A DNA stretch of 51,472 nucleotides from Photobacterium galatheae (GCF_000695255.1 NZ_JMIB01000045.1:1-51472), one strand, 5' to 3'; shown: positions 23,390 to 33,366, counted from the stretch's first letter. The notes: generated from the letters alone by a model not told the origin. Numbers and translations: made by a program.

Positions 23390-23839
23390 TCAGGAAACCA
23401 GGTCATCTGTTTCATCAGCACGCAAGTAAGGAACGCCGTTGATGTGAATAAAATCCGGGCTGGTAATATCGAACGGTATTTTGTGCACCAGGGCGCTGCC
23501 GCCGTTACTGTCGACATCGAGCAGGTCTGAAATCTTGATGCGAACGCCGAACATCTCCACCTTCAGCTCGTCCTTATCAATCTTGCCGTACCCCATAGCA
23601 TCGAATGACGGCAGTGCGCGCCAGGCACCGGCATTGGCTGCGGCCTTGTTCAGCAGGTTGAACTGCGAGGTGGTCAGCTCCATTTCTCCCGACGCTTCTA
23701 CATCGCCGTCCACGTAGCCATCGGGCACGCCATTGGTTTTGGACACCGCGCTGTTATCGGTAATCGACAGGGTGAACTTCTGTGCGCTCAATCGGATATC
23801 CCCCAGATTGAAGCGCATGTTTTTTCCGGAAATTCTCAT
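23390..23839 (-). CDS. Tail tube protein, DUF2597 family
   Basis: A 149-residue protein beginning MRISGKNMRFNLGDIRLSAQKFTLSITDNSAV, matching the DUF2597 family of HP1/K139 phages. It stands directly after the sheath gene (1-bp overlap), the position of FII in P2, so it is most likely the major tail tube subunit. Confidence 0.8.
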   Translation of the reverse strand: MRISGKNMRFNLGDIRLSAQKFTLSITDNSAVSKTNGVPDGYVDGDVEASGEMELTTSQFNLLNKAAANAGAWRALPSFDAMGYGKIDKDELKVEMFGVRIKISDLLDVDSNGGSALVHKIPFDITSPDFIHINGVPYLRADETDDLVS

Positions 23840-24960
23840 CAGGCCTCCGTGTCTGCTGGGTTAGTCAGATCCAGTGCGATATTCACTGCGATATGTTTCG
23901 GGCAGTTATGCGGGCGAACCATCAGACCAATGATCACCTTGGTTTTGGTCTGCCACTGAATCGTCACATCCGTGTCTCGCGGCTTCATAATTTCACCGGG
24001 GAAAGTTAGGCCGCCAATCTCGGTGGTCTTCGACATCTGCCGCATATCAACACTGAAATACTGGCGATTCAGCTCAATGGAAACCGGGGTAGAATTCAGG
24101 ATTTTGTCACCTATCCGGCGGATCGCTTTCACCCGAATCCGGCGGTTCAGCTTGTGCACCGGGCGCACGTATTCCAGCACCTGATAATCGCCGCCAGCGG
24201 CTTCCAGTGTGGTGGCATCGCCCCAGTAAATCCCCTGATAGTCCGGATACCACTGGGGCACGGAATAACGGGCAGTCGCCAGTGCGATGATGGTTGCCAT
24301 ATCCAGTTCTTTACCATTGCTATCAGTCGGGTGTTCACCCAATCCCAATACATTGCCGGTTGCCACCCGCATGGGCGTATCGGCGACGGTGACACTGCGG
24401 TCACACAGTCGGCCCGCCAGCACCCCGATGTTGTTGCCATGCAGCTGGGGTACTGGCACCACCATGTTGGCTGCTACGTCTTTGGCCAGCGTCACCATTG
24501 CGGCGGTATAGTCCGACCATGTTTGCGCCGCTTTATCAATGCCCGACACAGCAGCCAGAAAGAACACCCAGCGCCCCAGCTTGCTCACCAGTTCAGTGTG
24601 CTTGGCCTGCATGTCGTTAAACCCGGCTTTGTCTGTGGTTTCATCCACAATCACAACGCCTTCGAAAGAGCCGGTCAGGTTCGCCTCATCGACTGCTTCT
24701 TCCCAGGTCTGGCCCTCTGCCAGCGCATAGATGGCTGCGGTCCAGTTCTGTTTGCCGTTGAGCTGTGCAGCGATCACATTGCGGCCCAGGGCATCATCTG
24801 CCACCACATCATCTAAGTTGGTTGCTGCAGACACATGGGTCAGCTTGCCCTTCAGCTCAGTTTTTGACGTACTGCCGATAAAGAGCAAATGACGCTCGAT
24901 TTCCGGCACGTCGCCTTGCCCTAAGTTGAGGTTGTTGACATCAACGGTTCCGATTGCCAT
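23839..24960 (-). CDS. Tail sheath protein, DUF2586 family
   Basis: A 373-residue protein of the DUF2586 type, the contractile sheath in the HP1/K139 branch. It opens MAIGTVDVNNLNLGQGDVPEIERHLLFIG and has the large central domain and a C-terminal domain ending in IQWQTKTKVIIGLMVRPHNCPKHI, which would form the sheath handshake. Position (after tail completion genes, before tube) agrees with P2 FI. Confidence 0.85.
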   Translation of the reverse strand: MAIGTVDVNNLNLGQGDVPEIERHLLFIGSTSKTELKGKLTHVSAATNLDDVVADDALGRNVIAAQLNGKQNWTAAIYALAEGQTWEEAVDEANLTGSFEGVVIVDETTDKAGFNDMQAKHTELVSKLGRWVFFLAAVSGIDKAAQTWSDYTAAMVTLAKDVAANMVVPVPQLHGNNIGVLAGRLCDRSVTVADTPMRVATGNVLGLGEHPTDSNGKELDMATIIALATARYSVPQWYPDYQGIYWGDATTLEAAGGDYQVLEYVRPVHKLNRRIRVKAIRRIGDKILNSTPVSIELNRQYFSVDMRQMSKTTEIGGLTFPGEIMKPRDTDVTIQWQTKTKVIIGLMVRPHNCPKHIAVNIALDLTNPADTEA

Positions 24961-24982
24961 TTACTCTATCCTTTGCTTGTCG

Positions 24983-25648
24983 TTATCTGCGCTGCCTGGC
25001 TTTTTCAATGTTCTGTACCAGTCGCGCACGCACACGTTCTTTTGATGTTCCTAAAAACTCACGTTGTGGGTTTTCTATCGTCCAGCTCTGCTTACCTTTT
25101 CTAGACCCCGTCCGCATCATGCGAATAATTACGCCCGCCTGGCCTATCGTCATTCGCCTGGCAATATTTCTCTTGCTCAGCCGGTTATAACCGCCACCTT
25201 TGCGTTTCAGCTTGTAGCCCAACCGCCTTAAGGCAATTGCCTGCTCATCTGTGGCAGGGGCGTCGTAATCTGGTTCACCGCGCTTATTCATTTTTTTGAT
25301 ATGCCCGGCAGCAGTCATGTGTTCTATATGTCCAAGGTGGTTTGCTGCGGCTTTTTGGCCTTTTGCTTTACTTTTCCAGGTCAGGTTCAGCATTAACCGG
25401 TCTTGAACATAGGGCTCCATGCCGTGAGTGAAGCTGGGTAAAACTGGCTCTTCGCCTCGCTTACGCTTTTCAAATGGCTTGCCGTTCACATCCTTTTGCC
25501 TGCGAATCCGGCTTTTGGTCTGGCGAATCTCCCAGCGGCCCAAATCTTTCAGTAGCCAAAATCGCTTCTTCGGAGAGAGCGCTAACGCTTCTAGCGCCTT
25601 CCTTGCCGAAACCGCATCGCTGGCATTAAGCGTGATTACCGGCTTCAT
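24983..25648 (-). CDS. Tail completion/virion morphogenesis protein (gpS-like)
   Basis: A 221-residue, very basic protein (many Lys/Arg) of the phage virion morphogenesis family (gpS/Mu G). The N-terminus (ALEALALSPKKRFWLLKDLGRWEIRQTKSRIRRQKDVNGKPF) is the family signature. It overlaps the gpR-like gene by 23 bp. Related proteins terminate the tail and permit head-tail joining. Confidence 0.85.
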   Translation of the reverse strand: MKPVITLNASDAVSARKALEALALSPKKRFWLLKDLGRWEIRQTKSRIRRQKDVNGKPFEKRKRGEEPVLPSFTHGMEPYVQDRLMLNLTWKSKAKGQKAAANHLGHIEHMTAAGHIKKMNKRGEPDYDAPATDEQAIALRRLGYKLKRKGGGYNRLSKRNIARRMTIGQAGVIIRMMRTGSRKGKQSWTIENPQREFLGTSKERVRARLVQNIEKARQRR

Positions 25649-26111
25649 TCGTTAACTCACTTTCTTCAGCCACCCAGATATCAACCGGATTGACTTTGTA
25701 GCGGTTCTGGTTCCATACAATCAGGCCGTTTTCGTCCGGGACAATTTCAATCGGTTCAGCAAACGCAATCCGAATCAATACATCAGCCGTCGCTTCGTTG
25801 TTTTCTTCAACTTCAATTTCAGGATCACGCAGGTCGTCCAGTACATCCCGATCACTGTCGTATTCATCCAACCAGCAGGCCAGCAGCGCAAACAGGTTTT
25901 TGGGGTCAAGCTTCAGGTGCGGGAACCCTTCAATGAGCAACCCCGCATCGTACTGCCAGTAGGCAACTCTAAAGCCGTCGTTCCCTCGGTCTTCACCGTC
26001 AACGATGACCTGGCCGCCTGCCTGTGTTGCGTGTATCTTGCCCTCGTGCACCAGCCCATTGAGGCTGTCAACCAGATAACCGTGTAAGTGCTGCAGTTTG
26101 GTTTCCATCAA
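25626..26111 (-). CDS. Tail completion protein (gpR-like)
   Basis: A 161-residue, acidic protein of the P2 gpR type. The pattern LHGYLVDSLNGLVHEGKIHATQAGGQVIVDGEDRG is not diagnostic, but FRVAYWQYDAGLLIEGFPHLKLDPKNLFALLACWLDEYD fits the family. Gene order L-R-S supports it. It overlaps gpL by 4 bp and gpS by 23 bp. Confidence 0.75.
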   Translation of the reverse strand: MMETKLQHLHGYLVDSLNGLVHEGKIHATQAGGQVIVDGEDRGNDGFRVAYWQYDAGLLIEGFPHLKLDPKNLFALLACWLDEYDSDRDVLDDLRDPEIEVEENNEATADVLIRIAFAEPIEIVPDENGLIVWNQNRYKVNPVDIWVAEESELTNEAGNHA

Positions 26112-26536
26112 ATCAGCTCCACACCATTGGGGCTGCGTCCCAGCAACAAACAGATGTCTCTCGTTGATTGGGCACGAAAGCGGGCGTCCTGTTCGGGCGC
26201 ATCTTCCGCCGCATTTTCAGCCACTTCCCGACGGTCCTGAGTCGCGAACTCCGGTAACAAATCGGCATGTGCTCTACTGTAAACGGCACGCCTGTACACC
26301 GATGGCGCTGAAAGCTCGGGCGGCTCACCACCTTCCAGCAAATCACTCAACTGCCCCTGCACATAAAGCGCGGCTGCTTCCAGCGCCATCACAATTGAGA
26401 GTTCATCGAATACAGATGGAATACGACGAACTTTGCGAAACTCTTCGGTACTTAAGTCCGGCCAGCCATTCCCAGATACCGGTGTATTGATGTCTGTATT
26501 CTGTCGTCCGCCAAAGCTCATCACATTCCCTATCAA
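26108..26536 (-). CDS. Head completion protein (gpL-like)
   Basis: A 142-residue protein of the phage head completion family (gpL). The segment WPDLSTEEFRKVRRIPSVFDELSIVMALEAAALYVQGQL and the RAVYSRAHADLLPEFATQDRREVAENAAED block are typical. The protein seals filled heads after packaging in P2. It follows the small terminase after 91 bp, in which I see no gene. Confidence 0.82.
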   Translation of the reverse strand: MIGNVMSFGGRQNTDINTPVSGNGWPDLSTEEFRKVRRIPSVFDELSIVMALEAAALYVQGQLSDLLEGGEPPELSAPSVYRRAVYSRAHADLLPEFATQDRREVAENAAEDAPEQDARFRAQSTRDICLLLGRSPNGVELI

Positions 26537-26627
26537 TTAGTGCGCCTCTAGCCACTGAGTCGACGGTTTCGGGTTAGCCTGTTGGCTGCCCTATCCTCGT
26601 CAGCCGAGGCGCGGCGGCTTGGGAGTC

Positions 26628-27347
26628 TTACAAATTCTTCCCGGTCTTCAGCGCACTGATACGCTGGTCAATTTTGGTCAGCATGGTGCCGACGCCGATT
26701 TTGTCGTATTGCTTGTTCGCTTCGACGAGCAATGCTTTGGCTGTTTCAAGTGTTTCAATATCACCGACAGCGGCCGCACGTGGCTGGCCTTCGCCGTCTC
26801 GCAGCAACAACAAGCCTGCGAACTTGAACCACTTGGCATTCACTTGTTCGTTCAAACGCCACTCATGCCGAACCTTTTCAAATACCTGGCTGAAATAAGG
26901 CTCAATCGAGTGTCCGCGTTCGGACTCACGCTCGGCCCATTCCAGCACCTGATCTGCGCAGAACGTCGGCCAGTCACGCTTGATGTAATCCGGTGTAGGC
27001 AACTCACGTTCAATCGCTTTGAAGCACCAATCCAATGCTGTTTCCATGGCTTCCACATCGAATAGCCAAAGCACCAGGCTGGTGAATACTGGGTTTTGAT
27101 ACCGCTCCCCGCTTTCCAGGTAGCGCTCAGCCAGAGCGCGGTATTTCGGAATCAAAACATCTCGTTTATGTGCAATCCGATCGGCACGAGCATTAAAACG
27201 GCGACGCATATCCTGGCGGTCTTCTTCCAACTCAATCAGCTTGATATGCAGGCTATCCGTCGTGGCCTCACTCACTTCTGAAGCCACTTTCTGCGAACTG
27301 CTTTTTGCTAACAGCGCATTGCGTTGTTTTTGTAATGGGCTAGCCAT
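26628..27347 (-). CDS. Terminase endonuclease subunit (gpM-like)
   Basis: A 239-residue homologue of P2 gpM, the small terminase subunit that recognises and cuts cos. Family features are the N-terminal LQKQRNALLAK helix, the middle VLVWLFDVEAMETALDWCFKAIEREL-like block (here SLVLWLFDVEAMETALDW) and a C-terminal helix (ALLVEANKQYDKIGVGTMLTKIDQRI). It works with the gpP-like large subunit encoded divergently at 29467. Confidence 0.87.
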   Translation of the reverse strand: MASPLQKQRNALLAKSSSQKVASEVSEATTDSLHIKLIELEEDRQDMRRRFNARADRIAHKRDVLIPKYRALAERYLESGERYQNPVFTSLVLWLFDVEAMETALDWCFKAIERELPTPDYIKRDWPTFCADQVLEWAERESERGHSIEPYFSQVFEKVRHEWRLNEQVNAKWFKFAGLLLLRDGEGQPRAAAVGDIETLETAKALLVEANKQYDKIGVGTMLTKIDQRISALKTGKNL

Positions 27348-27362
27348 GGTCAGTCCTTACAC

Positions 27363-28364
27363 CTATGCCGGTTCAATGACGTCCACGGCTTCAATGGCCG
27401 CGAACTTGTTGAAGTCGCCCACCGCATACCCTTCCATTCGCAGGTATGAGTTTTCGAACTGCTTGCGGTCTTCTTCATTACGCGCTTTTCGCCATTGCGT
27501 ACCTTTCTGCGTCAGGATCTGAAGGTTTTTCAGAGACGTGACCCAAACCTGTTTTGCTGGGAAAAATGGCGGTGTGAAGGCTTTCTTACCTGCAATAGTT
27601 TTTGCCAGGCTTTGTGCCGCTTTGTGTTCTGTCGGCACAGTGGCAGATTCCAGCAAGCGATGCTGTTCGGCAGACACCAGATCACGTCCAACCAACACCA
27701 CCAAATCCGGGCTTTCGCGATAGACTTCGTGAATCGTGGTGTTGATCAAATCATTCACCAGAGAGTCCAGATTTTTGTATGCATCGGCTGTCGCGCCAGT
27801 TGCATCCAGCTTGGCTGAAGCCAGCACCTGTTCGGCTTTCTTTTCTTTGACGATGGTCAGCCAGCCTTTGTTAACGTCCTGGCCCAGCGGGTAAGTCGTC
27901 GGGTTCGTTGTTTCAGCAATGTGAGTACCGTGGAAACCAACGCGAATCATATCCAGCGCAAAGTTGCGGGTACTGGCCTGATTCATCAGTTTGATGAACT
28001 CACCCGGCCCGCCGGAGTTCGCCCAGATCGTCATGGTTTCCCAAGCAATACATGCACAGGAATCTGTTTCAACCAGTTGATAAGTGTTGCCATCAAAACC
28101 CAGCTTGGCGCGGAACCGACCATCTTTAACGCGGCCAGTCAGTAAACCGCCAGAGCCGACATCAACAACCTGGCCCGCAATCTGATCAACCGGGTTGTGC
28201 GTAATCATGTTCAGAAAAGCATCAGATTCTAAAATGGCCTGACGCAACTTGGTTTCAATCACCGGCGTAATAGCGAACTGCTTCGACGGATCAGTCGTGC
28301 CATACGTTTTTGAAACTGAATCGCTGTACTTCGCCAGATATTCAGATGAAAGTGCGTTCAGCAT
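27363..28364 (-). CDS. Major capsid protein (gpN-like)
   Basis: A 333-residue P2-type major capsid protein (HK97 fold family). FLNMITHNPVDQIAGQVVDVGSGGLLTGRV and the C-terminal DFNKFAAIEAVDVIEP are typical of gpN. In P2 the N-terminal about 31 residues are cleaved by gpO; a comparable leader (MLNALSSEYLAKYSDSVSKTYG) is present. It overlaps the scaffold stop by 1 bp. Confidence 0.9.
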   Translation of the reverse strand: MLNALSSEYLAKYSDSVSKTYGTTDPSKQFAITPVIETKLRQAILESDAFLNMITHNPVDQIAGQVVDVGSGGLLTGRVKDGRFRAKLGFDGNTYQLVETDSCACIAWETMTIWANSGGPGEFIKLMNQASTRNFALDMIRVGFHGTHIAETTNPTTYPLGQDVNKGWLTIVKEKKAEQVLASAKLDATGATADAYKNLDSLVNDLINTTIHEVYRESPDLVVLVGRDLVSAEQHRLLESATVPTEHKAAQSLAKTIAGKKAFTPPFFPAKQVWVTSLKNLQILTQKGTQWRKARNEEDRKQFENSYLRMEGYAVGDFNKFAAIEAVDVIEPA

Positions 28365-29290
28365 TAAATCGCCTCCACCGTTTCGCCAGCACCTTCACCC
28401 GCAGGACGCTGCCCCGGTGTTTCCTGCGCTAACGCGTTAAACTTATTTTCCAGGCCATCCAGCTTGTCTGTCATCGGCTTTAGCTGCTTTTGCAACTCGG
28501 CGGAAAACAGTTCGCTGAAATTCGGCGCCGCAGGTTGATTGCTTTCAGTTTTAGATGGCAATCCTTCACTACCCTCGGCTTCAGGCTGCTCTCTTTCTGG
28601 CGGCTGCCCCGTATCAGCAAACTTCTGCTCCAGAGCATCCAGTTTGTTACTGAAAGGCTGAAGCTGCTCTGCCAGCAAGGCTTTCAATTGTTCTTCATTC
28701 ACGTCGTATTCCTCGTCGTGTGTGTCCGTTGAGAGTTCTGGCAAAGTGCCACCTTTAGAGAACCAATTGCCGATGGTCTTAAAGGCCTGAGCAATGGAAC
28801 TACGGGAATCATCAGTCGAGATAAAATCGGTTGGATTGAGTTCTTCCAGTTGGCTGTATTCATGTTCATGCGTCTGTTCGCCAATCGAGAACTTCAAGCG
28901 AGTAGTGCCAGAGCTGGCCGGTGAATCAGTCACAGCCAGCCCCATCAGATAACAGCGGCCCTCCCCCTTGTAATCCGGGTTCGCTTCAATGGAAGTAAAC
29001 AGCTTTTGGCCTTGCTTGTTGGATTCAAGCAGGAAGTCATTCGCGGTCAGCTTCGCGAACAGTCGCAACTTGTTTTTGAACTTGGCAGCTTTTACCTCAT
29101 CTACCGTGCCCCAGTTTCGACCATCAAATGGTGCCCAGGATGAACGGAAGTGCTCGGGCCAAATCAATGCCGTGTACTCTTCTGTCGAATACTGTTCAGC
29201 CATGTCTTTTATCCAGTTGGCTGTAATGGTGCGCCCGTCTACGGTTGCCCCTTCAGTTGCCACAATTACCCAACCAGTCTGCTTGCTCAT
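28364..29290 (-). CDS. Capsid scaffold / maturation protease (gpO-like)
   Basis: A 308-residue gpO-type protein: N-terminal protease domain (GWVIVATEGATVDGRTITANWIKDMAEQY; WPEHFR with the expected His; LAVTDSPASSGTTRLKF containing the Ser-Pro-Ala-Ser nucleophile region) and a C-terminal scaffold made of helices (LKALLAEQLQPFSNKLDALEQKF and a second similar ELFSAELQKQLKPMTDKLDGLENKF). The frame is open to an ATG at 29320, but start 29290 (MSKQTGW) fits gpO better. It is divergent from the large terminase. Confidence 0.87.
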   Translation of the reverse strand: MSKQTGWVIVATEGATVDGRTITANWIKDMAEQYSTEEYTALIWPEHFRSSWAPFDGRNWGTVDEVKAAKFKNKLRLFAKLTANDFLLESNKQGQKLFTSIEANPDYKGEGRCYLMGLAVTDSPASSGTTRLKFSIGEQTHEHEYSQLEELNPTDFISTDDSRSSIAQAFKTIGNWFSKGGTLPELSTDTHDEEYDVNEEQLKALLAEQLQPFSNKLDALEQKFADTGQPPEREQPEAEGSEGLPSKTESNQPAAPNFSELFSAELQKQLKPMTDKLDGLENKFNALAQETPGQRPAGEGAGETVEAI

Positions 29291-29466
29291 GAATCCCGAT
29301 TCCGTCAGTGAAAATGTCATTTTGCGTATCAGTCACAGCAAAGCGTACGCCTTTGAGTAACCAGATTCATGCAATTGATTTCTAAGGAATTCGGATAGAA
29401 GTTGGTTCCGAAGCCAGCAGAATTTAAGTGCCTCAATTGAGTCATTCCGCCGCGTATGATTGCGGC

Positions 29467-31248
29467 ATGGCATATTCTCCTGAACTACGACAAGCCGCCC
29501 GAGCCCTCTACCTGAAGGCATGGACGCCAAAAGATATCGCTGCCGAACTTGGCCTCAGTAATGAACGCATCATTTACTACTGGGCTGATAAATATGGCTG
29601 GCGGGATATGTTGCGCGAGCACACGGTTGATGAAGCCATTGCATCCCGCATCCAGGCATTACTGGAAATCCCTGATCCCACCCGTAACCAACTGGACATG
29701 CTCGACCGGCTGATTAACCACCACACCAAGCTGAAAAAGATGCGTGTGGCAGACAAACAGCAAGCGCAACAATCGGATTCCGGCAGCACTAAAGCGGATA
29801 CACCGCGCATTCAACGCTCAGCCAACGCCACCGAAAAAAGTAATAAGAAGAAAGGCAAACAGGCCAAAAACAATGTCGACGACGTGAGCGAAGCCAACTT
29901 TGCAGACTGGCATCAATCGTTATTCAAATACCAGCTGACGATGCGTGACAACCTTCATCAGCGTATTCGAAATATTCTGAAATCGCGTCAGATTGGGGCA
30001 ACCTACTATTTCAGTGGTGAGGCGCTGGAAAACGCCATTTTGACAGGCGACAATCAGATTTTCCTTTCTGCTTCCCGCGCACAGGCCGAAGTTTTTCGCA
30101 GCTACATCATAGCCATTGCCAAAGAGTTTCTGGATATTGAGCTGAGCGGTAACCCAATCGTGCTGTCGAATGGCGCAGAATTGCGGTTTTTATCGACCAA
30201 TAGCAAAACCGCGCAGAGTTATCACGGCCACGTGTATGTGGACGAATATTTCTGGATCCCTAAGTTCGATGAGCTGAACAAGCTTGCGTCAGCCATGGCG
30301 ACTCACAAGAAGTGGCGGAAAACTTACTTTTCGACCCCATCCGCCAAAACTCATCAGGCTTATCCCTTCTGGACCGGTGACAGCTGGAAAAGCGGCAAAG
30401 CGAGTCGCGAAAAGCTGGATTTCCCCACGTTCGAGGAATACCGCGACGGTGGCCGGTTATGTCCGGACAGGCAATGGCGTTACGTCGTCACAATTGAAGA
30501 TGCTGCAAACGGCGGTTGTGGCCTGTTCGATATCGACGAGCTCCGCGACGAATACAGCGAAGATGATTTCAATAACCTCTTCATGTGTATCTTTGTTGAT
30601 GGTTCTCAAAGCGTATTCAAGTTTAACCACCTTGAACGCTGCATGGTCGACAGTGCGCACTGGCAAGACTTTAAACGTGATAACCCAAGGCCATTCGACA
30701 ACCGTGAAGTCTGGCTGGGCTACGACCCCAGCCGAACCCGTGACAATGCTTGCCTCGTCGTTATCGCGCCGCCTATCGTCGCGCCAGAGAATTTCCGAGT
30801 GCTGGAAAAGTATTACTGGCGCGGCTTGAACTTCCAGCACCATGTCGCAGAAATTGAGAAAGTGTTTGAGCGATTCAATGTCACTTACATCGGCGTCGAT
30901 ACCACCGGGATCGGCGGCGGTGTATGGGACCTGATCAGCCAGAAACACCCGCGTGAAGCGGTTGCAATTCACTACAGCACCGAGAATAAAACCCGCCTGG
31001 TCATGAAGATGATTGATGTCATTGAGTCCAATCGTCTGCAGTTTGATGCCGAGCATAAAGACATCGCCATGGCATTCATGGCTATTAAACGCGTGACCAC
31101 AAGCAGCGGTAATGCCATGACATTCAAAGCTGAACGAAGCGAAATCACCGGACATGCTGACGCTTTCTGGGCCATTGCGCATGCGCTGATCAATGAACCG
31201 CTGAACCATTCCAATAAACGTAAATCAACCTGGGCGACCGCAGCATGA
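29467..31248 (+). CDS. Terminase large subunit, ATPase (gpP-like)
   Basis: A 593-residue P2-type large terminase. The N-terminal HTH ([26 protein letters not shown]) is followed by a Walker A-like [15 protein letters not shown], a Walker B-like VYVDEYFWI, and a C-terminal nuclease part ([35 protein letters not shown]; residues [13 protein letters not shown] at the end). It powers DNA packaging and completes cos cleavage with gpM. The frame extends to an earlier ATG at 29428, but the family start fits MAYSPELR at 29467. Its TGA overlaps the portal ATG. Confidence 0.92.
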   Translation: MAYSPELRQAARALYLKAWTPKDIAAELGLSNERIIYYWADKYGWRDMLREHTVDEAIASRIQALLEIPDPTRNQLDMLDRLINHHTKLKKMRVADKQQAQQSDSGSTKADTPRIQRSANATEKSNKKKGKQAKNNVDDVSEANFADWHQSLFKYQLTMRDNLHQRIRNILKSRQIGATYYFSGEALENAILTGDNQIFLSASRAQAEVFRSYIIAIAKEFLDIELSGNPIVLSNGAELRFLSTNSKTAQSYHGHVYVDEYFWIPKFDELNKLASAMATHKKWRKTYFSTPSAKTHQAYPFWTGDSWKSGKASREKLDFPTFEEYRDGGRLCPDRQWRYVVTIEDAANGGCGLFDIDELRDEYSEDDFNNLFMCIFVDGSQSVFKFNHLERCMVDSAHWQDFKRDNPRPFDNREVWLGYDPSRTRDNACLVVIAPPIVAPENFRVLEKYYWRGLNFQHHVAEIEKVFERFNVTYIGVDTTGIGGGVWDLISQKHPREAVAIHYSTENKTRLVMKMIDVIESNRLQFDAEHKDIAMAFMAIKRVTTSSGNAMTFKAERSEITGHADAFWAIAHALINEPLNHSNKRKSTWATAA

Positions 31249-32264
31249 CACAGGCACTCACCACCAAAACAACAACCCCAAATTCTGCATACCATATCGA
31301 CAGCTCACCTGAGCCGGTCGACTCAAGCCGATGGCTCACTGAATACAATGAACTTTTCTATAACGATACAGACAATTTCTGGGAGCCGCCTGTTTCGCGT
31401 CAAGGTCTGGCCCAAATTGCCAATGCAAATGCCTATCACGGTAGCCTACTCATTGCCCGCGCCAACTATGTGGCTGGCCGCTTTAAAAGCGGTGGCAGCC
31501 TTCGCCGGCGTTTTGTTCAGGCGTTCTGCCGTGACTACTTCATGTTTGGGGATGCGGCATTGCTGAAACTACGCAATGCATTCGGCCAAGTCGTCGGTTT
31601 ACACCCACTACCTTCCATGTACTTGCGACGCCGCAAAAACGGCGATTTCGTCATCCTTGAACGTGACGAGAAACAGCGCGTTTACAAAGAGAAAGACGTG
31701 ATTTTTCTGCCCCAGTACGAACCCCAACAGCAAATCTATGGCTTACCGGATTACCTGGGCAGTATTCAAAGCAGCCTGCTCAACAAAGACGCCACACTCT
31801 TCCGCCGGCGCTATTACATGAACGGTGCCCACATGGGATTCATCTTCTACGCGACTGACCCGAACCTGAGTGCTGAAGACGAAGAAATGCTCAAAGAGAA
31901 GATCGCCAGCAGCAAAGGCGTGGGTAACTTCCGCAGTATGTTTGTGAACATCCCGAACGGGAAAGAAAAAGGCATTCAACTGATTCCGGTTGGCGATATC
32001 GCTACTAAAGACGAGTTTGAGCGGATCAAAAACATCACCGCGCAAGACATTCTGGTCGGCCACCGATTCCCCAGCGCGAAAGGTGGCTTAGTGCCTCAAC
32101 CCGGTTCAAACCTGGGCGACCCGGTCAAGGTCGGTACCGAGTACGCAAAAGATGAAGTGATTCCCGTGTGTGAACTGATTATGGATGAAGTGAACTCTGA
32201 TCCTGAGATAGGCAAAAGTTTACAGCTCCAGTTCAACATACAAGTTGAATCATCGTCTTCCTAA
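31245..32264 (+). CDS. Portal protein (gpQ-like)
   Basis: A 339-residue P2-type portal, forming the dodecameric ring at the head vertex. Diagnostic features include [30 protein letters not shown], the [30 protein letters not shown] block and [23 protein letters not shown]. The ATGA overlap with the terminase stop indicates coupled translation, the same P-Q pair as in P2, divergent from O-N-M-L. Confidence 0.92.
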   Translation: MTQALTTKTTTPNSAYHIDSSPEPVDSSRWLTEYNELFYNDTDNFWEPPVSRQGLAQIANANAYHGSLLIARANYVAGRFKSGGSLRRRFVQAFCRDYFMFGDAALLKLRNAFGQVVGLHPLPSMYLRRRKNGDFVILERDEKQRVYKEKDVIFLPQYEPQQQIYGLPDYLGSIQSSLLNKDATLFRRRYYMNGAHMGFIFYATDPNLSAEDEEMLKEKIASSKGVGNFRSMFVNIPNGKEKGIQLIPVGDIATKDEFERIKNITAQDILVGHRFPSAKGGLVPQPGSNLGDPVKVGTEYAKDEVIPVCELIMDEVNSDPEIGKSLQLQFNIQVESSSS

Positions 32265-32339
32265 TCAACACACCAAAATATGTGCATTGCGTAACTATAT
32301 AGGTAAATAATTAACTAATGCACATCTTCCCAAAGCTAA

Positions 32340-32748
32340 TCAAGACTTCAGTGTCGACTTCTCTCTTGTAATATTGAGCCAATGCAAGATCATCAGATAA
32401 AATGATGGATAAAAAACCACAACAGACATCCCCATCATCAAGCTTTTCCAATCATACGAGGCAACTTGTGCAATCAAAGTGACAATGAAAGAGTTATAAA
32501 TAATCATGAACGCCAGAACCAATCTATTCACAAACCTTGGTTTACGATAGACATATGCTTGGGTACCCAATACTGCAAAGAAAGCCCCCAAATAACCAAG
32601 CAGCATGTTCCATGCTGAACATATCATCTATTCCGTAATCAACAATTAAAGGGGGTAAAAAAATAAAGAAATAATATAAAACCACAAAATACAAAACTCT
32701 GAGATATAATTTTGATTTCACATGCGAGCTTGTTTTTTCCACTTTCAT
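32340..32748 (-). pseudogene. Four-helix membrane protein interrupted by a frameshift in a poly-G run
   Basis: Two overlapping leftward frames (32542-32748 and 32340-32627) together make one coherent protein of about 135 residues. The first encodes MKVEKTSSHVKSK, then TM1 (LRVLYFVVLYYFFIFLPPLI), and the second carries TM2 to TM4 (FFAVLGTQAYVY; LVLAFMIIYNSFIVTLI; VVFYPSFYLMILHWL). The break falls at five G (minus strand; 32585-32589); removing one G joins the frames as WLFGAFFAVLG. It could be a mutation, a sequencing error or slippage. It lies between portal and the late activator, an accessory-gene spot. Function unknown. Confidence 0.55.
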
Positions 32749-32852
32749 TCATCACCAGCCAATAAGTATTACTTTCTATGCTGCCTTCGAAATGCGACCG
32801 ACCTTCCCTATTCATTGAATAAAATGAAGTAAGTGTAGAAACACAAACAACC

Positions 32853-32870
32853 ACTGTACAAAAACACAGT
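32853..32870 (+). promoter_or_regulatory. LexA (SOS) box upstream of the Ogr/Delta-like activator
   Basis: ACTGTACAAAAACACAGT contains CTGT-N8-ACAG. It overlaps a possible promoter (TGTACA 32855-32860, 17-bp spacer, TACTAT 32878-32883), 44 bp before the activator ATG. Confidence 0.65.
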
Positions 32871-32913
32871 CATTTCTTACTATGACTCTATCAGTCAGCC
32901 AGTTAGGAAAACC

Positions 32914-33348
32914 ATGCGTATCTATTGCCAATGCGGTGAGCGCGCGATTATCAGCAGGAGTAAAGCGGTTGATGATGGTGCAGAGCTTTCCTGTTCCTGC
33001 AGGGATCCCTATTGCGGGCATACATTTGTTAGCATTGCGAGTTACAAACACACGTTGAAGCAATCAAAAGTAACAACGACTACCCCATTTATCCGAGGTA
33101 GCCGCATTTTTTGTGGGTGTGGTGAACGGGCCATTATAAAAAAAACCAACCGCCTCACAATTGATTGTGCCGATATGTACTGCCAGTGCAAAAATCCAGA
33201 GTGTGGGCACAGCTTTGTCATGTCGCAGGGCTTTTCACATACCCTAAGCCCATCGTCTAAATCGACGGGCCAGTTAGTCCATGCCATTGTGCGCTCACTT
33301 TCTCCAGAGCAAACCCAACAAGTTTACCAGCAACTTTCACTTATTTAG
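32914..33348 (+). CDS. Late-gene activator with two Ogr/Delta zinc-finger domains
   Basis: A 144-residue protein with two copies of the Ogr/Delta zinc finger. Copy one uses Cys5, Cys7, Cys29, Cys34 (YCQCGERAII ... CRDPYCGHTF) and copy two Cys67, Cys69, Cys92, Cys97 (FCGCGERAII ... CKNPECGHSF). The first Cys pair is C-x-C, one residue shorter than the C-x2-C of P2 Ogr. Ogr/Delta proteins activate P2 and P4 late promoters through RNA polymerase alpha; P4 Delta is also a tandem duplication. It probably switches on the head and tail operons. A LexA box lies over its promoter. Confidence 0.85.
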   Translation: MRIYCQCGERAIISRSKAVDDGAELSCSCRDPYCGHTFVSIASYKHTLKQSKVTTTTPFIRGSRIFCGCGERAIIKKTNRLTIDCADMYCQCKNPECGHSFVMSQGFSHTLSPSSKSTGQLVHAIVRSLSPEQTQQVYQQLSLI

Positions 33349-33366
33349 GCCCGGAACGGGCCGTTT
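33348..33366. terminator. Short GC hairpin between convergent genes
   Basis: GGCCCG-GAA-CGGGCC is a perfect 6-bp stem with a short loop, followed by GTTT. It directly follows the activator stop and touches the stop of the leftward 67-aa gene. Weak T tract. Confidence 0.4.

Noticed and set aside
30457..31209. Leftward 250-aa ORF
   Set aside because: It is antisense to the conserved large terminase gene.
32639..32854. Leftward 71-aa ORF
   Set aside because: It overlaps the first part of the four-helix membrane protein in another frame and has no plausible start site.
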